This document shows positions 13,467 through 18,013 of a DNA stretch of 18,013 nucleotides, piece after piece. The stretch comes from Candidatus Taylorbacteria bacterium RIFCSPHIGHO2_02_FULL_46_13 (GTDB lineage Bacteria; Patescibacteriota; Minisyncoccia; Phycocordibacterales; DSPV01), in assembly GCA_001821015.1 (NCBI GenBank), contig MHRQ01000028.1, positions 94-18,106 of the forward strand, in the 5' to 3' direction. The translations under genes were made by a program, and so were the position numbers. The notes under the pieces were generated by a model. It saw nothing but the letters and a program-made list of their open reading frames with translations, searched no databases and had not been told where the DNA came from. How positions within the stretch are numbered: position 1 is the first letter of the stretch; every line of letters begins with the position of its first letter.

Positions 13467-13503
13467 ATTATAGTCATGTTACCCCCCCCCGTCGCGAAGT
13501 CAA
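13467..13503 (-). promoter_or_regulatory. Promoter-like elements interrupted by a G9 tract
   Basis: On the minus strand TTGACT (13498-13503) and a perfect TATAAT (13467-13472) are separated by 25 bp that include nine consecutive G (13482-13490). The optimum is about 17 bp, so at this tract length the -35 is out of register. Homopolymers in promoter spacers can vary in length and switch expression. Confidence 0.4.
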
Positions 13504-13517
13504 TGGCCACGCAATCA

Positions 13518-13538
13518 AAAACCGGCTTCGGCCGGTTT
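13518..13538. terminator. UUCG-loop hairpin between the two coiled-coil genes
   Basis: ACCGGC / GCCGGT stem closed by C(TTCG)G on the plus strand, extended by A-T pairs. On the minus strand it ends in five U. It is the second hairpin met by transcripts of the 99-aa gene. Confidence 0.6.
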
Positions 13539-13558
13539 CTATTTTTTACGTAAAAAAA

Positions 13559-13598
13559 ATTTGTCCAAAAAGATACGATCGTAGTAATTTGGACAAAT
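13559..13598 (-). terminator. Symmetric nested palindrome, probable terminator of the 99-aa gene
   Basis: Arms ATTTGTCCAAA (13559-13569) and TTTGGACAAAT (13588-13598) are perfectly complementary. The centre is a second perfect palindrome, TACGATCGTA (13574-13583), with exactly 4 nt on each side. On the minus strand it is followed by eight U, so it can terminate transcription from the gene ending at 13616; the symmetry would also suit a dimeric DNA-binding protein. Confidence 0.6.
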
Positions 13599-13615
13599 CT
13601 TTTTCAAATAAAATT

Positions 13616-13915
13616 TTATACTTTCTTCCGCCCCAGCCCTGAAACTTCTTCTAAAACCACTACCCGGTCTTTCAGTTTATCAAAATCTTCCTGATGAATG
13701 ACATCAACATTATTTCTGCTCACATTGCTTATCTTTTCAGTCATCTGTTTAAAACCACTTCTCATTTCTGTCTTTAGTGATCCGACTTCTCTTCTCGTTG
13801 ACCCAATTTCTCCCAGAATCAAATCCTGATGAGACTGAAAACTGTCTCGCATCACTTTTGCAAGCTGAGGGATGGTAGTGACTGATTCTCTATTTACTCG
13901 CTTTTTCTTTGCCAT
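13616..13915 (-). CDS. Small hypothetical coiled-coil protein
   Basis: Unrecognised 99-residue protein. After a basic N-terminus (MAKKKRVNRESVTTIPQLAK) come heptad-like segments: VMRDSFQSHQDLILGEIG (21-38), EVGSLKTEMRSGFKQMTEKI (43-62) and DFDKLKDRVVVLEEVSGLGR. The pattern SLKTEMRSGFKQM is like short coiled-coil proteins often seen as orphans in small bacterial genomes. No membrane segment. The ATG at 13915 has TACAAT exactly 6 nt upstream and no SD, supporting this start. It may be a distant relative in style of the 138-aa coiled-coil protein next door, but I see no sequence identity. Confidence 0.7.
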   Translation of the reverse strand: MAKKKRVNRESVTTIPQLAKVMRDSFQSHQDLILGEIGSTRREVGSLKTEMRSGFKQMTEKISNVSRNNVDVIHQEDFDKLKDRVVVLEEVSGLGRKKV

Positions 13916-13921
13916 GGTCTT

Positions 13922-13927
13922 ATTGTA
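13922..13927 (-). promoter_or_regulatory. -10-like hexamer for a leaderless 99-aa gene transcript
   Basis: TACAAT on the minus strand (one mismatch to TATAAT), 6 nt (AAGACC) before the ATG at 13915. It lies in the 30-bp gap after the HIT gene, where there is no terminator, so the gene may also be read from the HIT operon. Confidence 0.45.
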
Positions 13928-13945
13928 ATCTAATAAAAAACTCTG

Positions 13946-14362
13946 TCAAGTTTTTATCTTTTCCGCCAAATTTTTCAACTCTTCAAAATCCGCCTGGGGT
14001 AGTTGCAATGTTGCTGTGGGGTTAGCCGAGAGACCATCGTTTTTATATCTTGGAATAATATGCACGTGAAAATGCATAATATCCTGCCCGGCCACTTTTC
14101 CATTTGATTGCGACAAGCGGATGCCATCTGCCTGCAATACATCTTTTATTTTGATAGAAAGTTTTTTTGCAACCACCGCCACTTTCTCTAAATCGTCTTC
14201 AGAAATTTCAAAGACATTTTCAGCGTGACGTTTTGGAATTACCAGCGCATGCCCCCTAGTTGCTGGCTCGATATCCAAAAACGCCAAAACAGCGTCGTCT
14301 TCGTAAACTTTATATGACGGAATCTCTCCCGCAACAATTTTACAAAAAATACAACCATCCAT
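13946..14362 (-). CDS. HIT family nucleotide hydrolase/transferase (Hint-like)
   Basis: HIT proteins hydrolyse nucleoside phosphoramidates or dinucleoside polyphosphates. The 138-residue protein has CIFCKIVAGEIPSYKVYED (4-22), whose CxxC (C4, C7) with H46 and H97 is the zinc site of the Hint/HinT-type subgroup, the strand GHALVIPKRH (37-46), and the HIT triad HFHVH at 97-101 with catalytic H99, then IIPR. Length and layout are standard. It begins 1 bp after the stop of the SIMPL gene, with CAGG as a weak SD inside that gene, so translation is coupled. Substrate in this organism unknown. Confidence 0.95.
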   Translation of the reverse strand: MDGCIFCKIVAGEIPSYKVYEDDAVLAFLDIEPATRGHALVIPKRHAENVFEISEDDLEKVAVVAKKLSIKIKDVLQADGIRLSQSNGKVAGQDIMHFHVHIIPRYKNDGLSANPTATLQLPQADFEELKNLAEKIKT

Positions 14363-14363
14363 G

Positions 14364-15218
14364 TTATTTAACCTGGAAAGTTAATGTAACACTCGAACTT
14401 ACTTCCATTTGCCCGGTCTGGATTTGCGGAGCCACGCTGCCCCCGCCCGAATCTTTTGCCATCGCCTCCGCGTACATAGGCTGAGGGTAATTATTATATC
14501 CTTCGTACACGTTTACTAATTTTCCAACCTGCAAACCGGATGCCCTGGCAATGTTTTCCATTTTTTCCTTGGCCGCCAAAATAGCCTTTTCGCGGGCTTC
14601 GGAACGCGCCATTTCCGGATTATCAACGGTAAAACTTAACTGACCCACATTATTGGCGCCGGCCGCCGTGGCTTTATCCAAAATAGAATTGATGTTATCA
14701 AAATTCCTGATTTTAACCGAAACCTGCTGCTCCAGCGAATACCCCGTAACCACTTGATTGCCGGGCATCGGGTAATACATGGGGCTGCTTACCGGGCCGC
14801 TTTTTGCATCCATGGGCATTATACCCCCGCGATCATAACCGTACACCGGACTTAATTGATATAGGGTGGTTTGGATATCTTTATCTTGCACGCCCAAACT
14901 TTTGATGGCCGCAATCACCGCGTTCATTTTGGTGTTATTTTGGTTTACCGCGTCCTGGCTTTTCATGGCTTGGCTGCTAACGCCAAAACTAACCATGGCC
15001 ACGTCCGGCTTTAAATAGGCCTTGCCTTCGCCTGAAACTTGGATTTCATGGGGCTGGTTTTGCGGCAGGCCGGCAAATTCTGAGAACACCCAACCGGCTC
15101 CAACCAAACCAATCACCGTAATCATAATAATAGGCAATTTATACATCCTGTCTGAAAGATCAATCGTATGTGTGGTTTCTAAATGAGTATTCATATTTGT
15201 ATTAAAATTTGTTTCCAT
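14364..15218 (-). CDS. SIMPL (DUF541) domain protein, membrane-anchored
   Basis: 284 residues: a short cytoplasmic N-terminus, one transmembrane helix (about 28-46, LPIIMITVIGLVGAGWVF), then an extracytoplasmic SIMPL/DUF541 domain from about 58 to the end. Typical elements are the start IQVSGEGKAYLKPDVAMVSF (59-78), a helix with NAVIAAIKSLGVQDKDIQTT (98-117), YSLEQQVSVKIRNFDNI, and the final AREKAILAAKEKMENIARAS and SSSVTLTFQVK. Family members (for example E. coli YggE) form oligomeric envelope assemblies whose role is not settled. Middle gene of PNPOx-like > SIMPL > HIT. No SD; the first ATG is used although one at codon 9 is possible. TAAAAT is 8 nt before the ATG. Confidence 0.9.
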   Translation of the reverse strand: METNFNTNMNTHLETTHTIDLSDRMYKLPIIMITVIGLVGAGWVFSEFAGLPQNQPHEIQVSGEGKAYLKPDVAMVSFGVSSQAMKSQDAVNQNNTKMNAVIAAIKSLGVQDKDIQTTLYQLSPVYGYDRGGIMPMDAKSGPVSSPMYYPMPGNQVVTGYSLEQQVSVKIRNFDNINSILDKATAAGANNVGQLSFTVDNPEMARSEAREKAILAAKEKMENIARASGLQVGKLVNVYEGYNNYPQPMYAEAMAKDSGGGSVAPQIQTGQMEVSSSVTLTFQVK

Positions 15219-15233
15219 ATTTTTTAATTTTAT

Positions 15234-15692
15234 TTAAATAATTTTACAAAAATCTTCTTGCACCCCGGCCTCGTGGCTTTCTTTGTGCAAGTTCAGGCAC
15301 ACCATCCACGAAGGCGTAATTTTAAACACGCACTGGCCTTTCTTAGAAAGAAACAATGGTGGCCACTGGTCGGCGGGCTTTAAGGCTTTTTCCATAATCT
15401 GGCCATACACCTGCTCATAGCCCTCAGCCATTTCCTGGGCAATGCCACCCCCTTGCACAGTAAGCACTTGCGGACCAAATCCCACCACAAACGCCACCTG
15501 GTTGTTTTTGGTCAAATTGTCGTGCTTCTTGGTTCCCGCGTTAGTAATGAAAAACACGTTAAAGTCATTGTCCACCACATAGTAAACCGTGGAAGCCTGC
15601 GGCTCCCCGCTTTTTGATGCAGTGGCAATAACCATAGTGTCGTTCTCTTTCAAAAATGCCAAAGCCCTCTGTTTCGCTTTTTCTTGATCCAT
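15234..15692 (-). CDS. Pyridoxamine 5'-phosphate oxidase-like FMN-binding split-barrel protein
   Basis: The 152-residue protein has the N-terminal helix ALAFLKENDTMVIATAS (11-27), then split-barrel strands EPQASTVYYVVDNDFNVFFI (30-49), the flavin-phosphate-type motif TNAGTKKHDNL (50-60) and VAFVVGF. This layout matches small PNPOx-like proteins, which bind FMN, F420 or heme; many are not involved in vitamin B6 synthesis. Cofactor and substrate cannot be told. The ATG follows TATATA at 6 nt with no SD. It is the first gene of the operon with the SIMPL and HIT genes and is divergent from the ABC exporter, with 85 bp between. Confidence 0.88.
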   Translation of the reverse strand: MDQEKAKQRALAFLKENDTMVIATASKSGEPQASTVYYVVDNDFNVFFITNAGTKKHDNLTKNNQVAFVVGFGPQVLTVQGGGIAQEMAEGYEQVYGQIMEKALKPADQWPPLFLSKKGQCVFKITPSWMVCLNLHKESHEAGVQEDFCKII

Positions 15693-15698
15693 ATTTTA

Positions 15699-15704
15699 TA
15701 TATA
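15699..15704 (-). promoter_or_regulatory. -10-like hexamer for a leaderless PNPOx/SIMPL/HIT transcript
   Basis: TATATA on the minus strand, 6 nt (TAAAAT) before the ATG at 15692. The surrounding TA-rich run makes the exact register uncertain. Confidence 0.4.
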
Positions 15705-15762
15705 CACTTAATTACTAACCTGTGCAACCATCATCTCCTATTATTGTATTTTTGAAAAGACA

Positions 15763-15771
15763 TGGTAGTAT
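15763..15771 (+). promoter_or_regulatory. Extended -10 for a leaderless ABC exporter transcript
   Basis: TGG-TAGTAT, then 6 nt (CCACTC) and the ATG at 15778. TTGTAT (15744-15749), 16 bp upstream, is a weak -35 candidate. Confidence 0.55.
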
Positions 15772-15777
15772 CCACTC

Positions 15778-16713
15778 ATGGAAAACAACGGAATAATCAT
15801 CCAAATACGCAATCTTTCCAAATCCTACGGCAAAGTACATGCCCTGGAAAATGTCAGTTTTGATGTTAAAAAAGGCGTCATTTTGGGACTTTTGGGGCCC
15901 AATGGAGCCGGTAAAACCACCCTGGTTAATATTTTAACTACCTTGCTAAGGCCAGATGGGGGGACGGCCATGGTTTCAGGATTTGATGTTCTGGCCAACC
16001 CATCTGCAGTGCGCTCCCGCATAGGTCTGGCAGGACAATTCGCCGCCATTGATGAAAACCTTACCGGCCGGGAAAACTTGGAACTGGTGGGCACGCTTTA
16101 CCATTTGCCGCGCGCCATTGCTAAAAAGCGCGCACAAAAACTGCTGGAAGAATTTTCCCTGACTGATGCGGCCAATCGCCTAGCCAAAACCTATTCGGGT
16201 GGAATGCGCCGGAGGCTAGACGTGGCAAGCAGCTTGATTGGAGAGCCGGAAATCCTGTTTCTTGATGAACCCACCACCGGCCTGGATCCGCAAAGCCGAA
16301 ACGAACTTTGGACCGCCATTGAGGGATTGGTAAACCGCGGCACCACGGTGCTTTTAACCACCCAATACTTAGAAGAAGCGGATCGGCTGGCAGACCACAT
16401 TATTATTATGAATGAAGGCAAGATTGTGGCCCAAGGCACCGCCAAAGATTTAAAATCGAACTTGGGCAAGAGCGTATTGGAAGTGCATGTCAAAGACCGC
16501 CAAAAAATTACAACTATTACCACTTTGCTTAAACAGTTTGACCCCAGTGTTAACGAGGCAGTTGAAGTGGTGACCATCCCCATTACCATGGGCACCCAGA
16601 TGCTGTTGGAAATTATCCGGCAAGTTGAGTTAGCCGGCGTTGAACTGGCCGATATTGAATTGCGTAAACCCACCCTTGACGAAGTATTTTTAACATTAAC
16701 CGGTAAAAAATAA
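15778..16713 (+). CDS. ABC-2 type exporter ATP-binding protein (DrrA family)
   Basis: This is the energising subunit of a daunorubicin-resistance-type exporter. The 311 residues have Walker A GPNGAGKTT (40-48), Q-loop Q87, signature YSGGM (139-143), Walker B ILFLDEPTTGLD (159-170), and a C-terminal extension (about 225-311, DUF4162-like) typical of DrrA. At the H-loop position the sequence is LTTQYLEEADRL, with Gln195 where other ABC proteins have His, a known feature of this family. It is followed after 4 bp by the permease gene. The substrate is unknown; family members export drugs, lipids or polyketides, and membership alone does not show resistance. Confidence 0.94.
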   Translation: MENNGIIIQIRNLSKSYGKVHALENVSFDVKKGVILGLLGPNGAGKTTLVNILTTLLRPDGGTAMVSGFDVLANPSAVRSRIGLAGQFAAIDENLTGRENLELVGTLYHLPRAIAKKRAQKLLEEFSLTDAANRLAKTYSGGMRRRLDVASSLIGEPEILFLDEPTTGLDPQSRNELWTAIEGLVNRGTTVLLTTQYLEEADRLADHIIIMNEGKIVAQGTAKDLKSNLGKSVLEVHVKDRQKITTITTLLKQFDPSVNEAVEVVTIPITMGTQMLLEIIRQVELAGVELADIELRKPTLDEVFLTLTGKK

Positions 16714-16717
16714 ACTC

Positions 16718-17509
16718 ATGGCCGAAACTAATTCCCATATCGCAGAGCAAGGATTGCGCTGGACCATTTCAGACATTGTTGCTATGACCTGGCGGGGACT
16801 GGTGCGCTACATCCGCCTGCCCCAGCTTTTGGTTTTTTCCACCATTCAACCCATATTATTTTTACTCCTTTTTACTTACGTATTCGGCGGAGCCATACAA
16901 ACTACTCAAGACCATTACATTAATTTTCTGGTGCCGGGCATTTTGGTGCAAATTGTGATTTTCGGTTCGGTTCAAACTGGCGTGGGGCTGGCCGAAGACC
17001 TTTCCAAGGGCTTAATTGACCGCCTGCGCAGTTTGCCCATGGCGCGGTCAGCCGTTTTAATGGGCAGAACGCTGGCCGATTTGGTACGCAACCTGTTTGT
17101 CATGGTTTTAATGATCGCCGTGGCTTTGATTATTGGCTTTCGTCCAAGTGGAAGCATTGGCGCTATTGTTGCGGCTGTTTTTCTCATTGCCTCGTTTGGC
17201 TTTGCCTTTTCTTGGGTTTCGGCGGCTATTGGCCTTTCGGTTAAAAATGTTGAAACGGCGCAAGTGGCGGGGTTTATTTGGGTGTTTCCGCTAGTCTTTG
17301 CCAGCTCTATTTTTGTGCCCATAGAAACCATGCCCTCATGGCTTGAGGCATTTGCCAAAATCAGCCCCATTACTGTTACTGTCAATGCAGTGCGAGCCTT
17401 GATGCTTGGCACCCCACTGGGGGACAACCTTTGGCAATCACTGGTTTGGATTATCGGCATCCTGATAGACTTTTCTATGCTGGCCGTATGGCGTTATCGA
17501 AAAATATAG
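16718..17509 (+). CDS. ABC-2 type exporter permease (DrrB family)
   Basis: The 263-residue protein has six predicted membrane helices (about 37-58, 71-91, 119-140, 147-171, 183-203, 236-255). A cytoplasmic loop LIDRLRSLPMARSAVLMGR (98-116) matches the conserved contact region of ABC-2 permeases of the DrrB type, and FVPIETMPSWLEAFAKISP (199-217) is the usual external segment before the last helix. It starts 4 bp after the ATPase gene, so the pair forms one operon and one transporter. No SD; coupled translation is likely. A terminator follows at 17565-17587. Confidence 0.92.
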   Translation: MAETNSHIAEQGLRWTISDIVAMTWRGLVRYIRLPQLLVFSTIQPILFLLLFTYVFGGAIQTTQDHYINFLVPGILVQIVIFGSVQTGVGLAEDLSKGLIDRLRSLPMARSAVLMGRTLADLVRNLFVMVLMIAVALIIGFRPSGSIGAIVAAVFLIASFGFAFSWVSAAIGLSVKNVETAQVAGFIWVFPLVFASSIFVPIETMPSWLEAFAKISPITVTVNAVRALMLGTPLGDNLWQSLVWIIGILIDFSMLAVWRYRKI

Positions 17510-17561
17510 GCAATTTTTTTACCACCAAAAACGCCGGGCGCAACAGGTCTAACAGTTCAAG

Positions 17562-17726
17562 TTACCGCCAGCGGGCGGGATTTTTTTCTTCAATAATACC
17601 AATAATAAAAAGAATAAAGCCTAATACCAGCAACACATGAATAAGCCCATACGCGGTAACGGAAAGAATGGTCCCGACCAGCCATATGGCAAGCAACGCA
17701 ATGGCAATTTGGATGAGAATTAACAT
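17562..17726 (-). CDS. Small membrane protein, lmo0937-like (DUF5670 type)
   Basis: A 54-residue frame from ATG 17726 to TAA 17562. It is almost entirely two hydrophobic helices: about 1-22 (MLILIQIAIALLAIWLVGTI) and about 28-45 (LIHVLLVLGFILFIIGII), joined by SVTAYG and followed by EEKNPARWR. The plan (short helix, G/Y turn, HxLLV in helix 2, charged tail) matches the lmo0937 family of tiny membrane proteins, which have no defined function. It converges on the DrrB gene; its stop lies just before the stem of that gene's terminator. An extended -10 lies upstream. No strong SD (AAGAAAAT). Confidence 0.7.
   Translation of the reverse strand: MLILIQIAIALLAIWLVGTILSVTAYGLIHVLLVLGFILFIIGIIEEKNPARWR
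17565..17587 (+). terminator. Terminator of the ABC exporter operon
   Basis: Stem CCGCC / GGCGG with a 4-nt loop, then seven T (17581-17587). Stem is short but GC-only. It overlaps the last codons of the convergent small membrane protein gene. Confidence 0.7.
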
Positions 17727-17753
17727 TATTTTCTTATTAACTTAATAATACTC

Positions 17754-17762
17754 TTTATACCA
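17754..17762 (-). promoter_or_regulatory. Extended -10 of the small membrane protein gene
   Basis: TGG-TATAAA on the minus strand, the same nonamer as before dnaG, but here 27 nt upstream of the ATG, so this transcript would have a short leader. Confidence 0.45.
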
Positions 17763-17788
17763 CGTACAACGCGCAATGTGCTCAAAAC

Positions 17789-18013
17789 TTACAATTTTTT
17801 ATATCTAAAACAATCCGTAATGTGGTCATTTACCATCCCCACCGCCTGCATGTGGGCATAAATAGTGGTTGCGCCTAAAAATTTGAAGCCGCGTTTTTTT
17901 AAATCTTTGGCGAAGGCTTCGGCTTCGGGCGTAATAGCCGGAACATCCGACAACTTTTTCCTTTTACCATTTACCTGCTTTCCCTTAACGAAGCTCCACA
18001 TGTATTTAGAGAA
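17789..18013 (-). CDS. tag: DNA-3-methyladenine glycosylase I (Tag), C-terminal part
   Basis: Tag removes 3-methyladenine from alkylated DNA. The frame is open to the window edge, so the N-terminal half is missing; the ATG at 18001 is internal (the reading continues upstream as FSKYMWSF). Visible family motifs are WSFV, KRGFKFLGATTIYAHMQA, and VNDHITDCF, whose His and Cys are the two C-terminal ligands of the Tag zinc site. The C-terminus is short after that motif (RYKKL). Length of the visible part is 74 residues of an expected 185-190. Confidence 0.93.
   Translation of the reverse strand, partial: FSKYMWSFVKGKQVNGKRKKLSDVPAITPEAEAFAKDLKKRGFKFLGATTIYAHMQAVGMVNDHITDCFRYKKL

Noticed and set aside
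13448..13510. N-terminal extension of the 138-aa protein to the ATG at 13510.
   Set aside because: The extension would be encoded partly by the G9 tract and by a TATAAT box, and its residues are unlike the charged helical protein that follows.
16191..17460. Long minus-strand frames (about 160 codons each) opposite the ABC exporter genes.
   Set aside because: Shadow frames of conserved genes without start signals or family resemblance.

Overview
The window looks like a chromosomal segment of a Candidate Phyla Radiation (Patescibacteria, Parcubacteria-like) bacterium. The evidence is the gene mix: small single-membrane-anchored surface proteins, a DUF2914 membrane protein, a compact Obg, a short YgjP-like metallopeptidase, a divergent RdgB, a cysteine-repeat secreted protein and a tRNA without encoded CCA. 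TGA is used as a stop by several genes, so the code is standard (not the Gracilibacteria/Absconditabacteria type). The lineage is an inference from gene style; no rRNA or complete marker set is present.

Layout. 1-129: start of an ECF-like sigma factor, cut by the window edge. 168-3242 (minus): operon ABC-F ATPase > HAD phosphatase > obg, with 1-bp or overlapping junctions. 3370-4558 (plus): self-contained two-gene unit of unknown function with its own promoter, Shine-Dalgarno (SD) sites and terminator, breaking a run of minus-strand genes. 4569-7799 (minus): metallopeptidase, anchored extracytoplasmic protein with a long structured leader, DUF2914 membrane protein + GNAT, rdgB. 7925-7996 (plus): tRNA-Asn(GUU). 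8050-9973 (minus): anchored small protein followed by a secreted protein with six cysteine repeats. 10124-12944 (minus): dnaG > rpoD, the core of the classical macromolecular synthesis operon. 13031-13915 (minus): two small coiled-coil-like proteins separated by tandem hairpins and a G9 tract. 13946-15692 (minus): PNPOx-like protein > SIMPL-domain protein > HIT protein. 15778-17509 (plus): DrrA/DrrB-type ABC exporter. 17562-17726 (minus): tiny two-helix membrane protein. 17789-18013: 3' part of tag.

The strongest genome-level signal is the start architecture. Seven unit-leading genes (ABC-F, metallopeptidase, DUF2914 protein, dnaG, the 99-aa coiled-coil protein, the PNPOx-like protein, the DrrA-type ATPase) have a TAnnnT -10-like hexamer exactly 6 nt before ATG and no SD. 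In four of them the hexamer is preceded by TGn (extended -10). This predicts leaderless mRNAs as a major mode here. By contrast rdgB and the plus-strand two-gene unit have good SDs and real leaders, which together with a flanking 7-bp direct repeat and an otherwise orphan minus-strand terminator suggests that unit was inserted.

No CRISPR array, IS element, prophage or rRNA was seen. No stretch over about 300 bases lacks a gene; the longest gaps (about 200 bp around 3243-3439 and 125 bp at 5475-5600) hold the regulatory elements listed.
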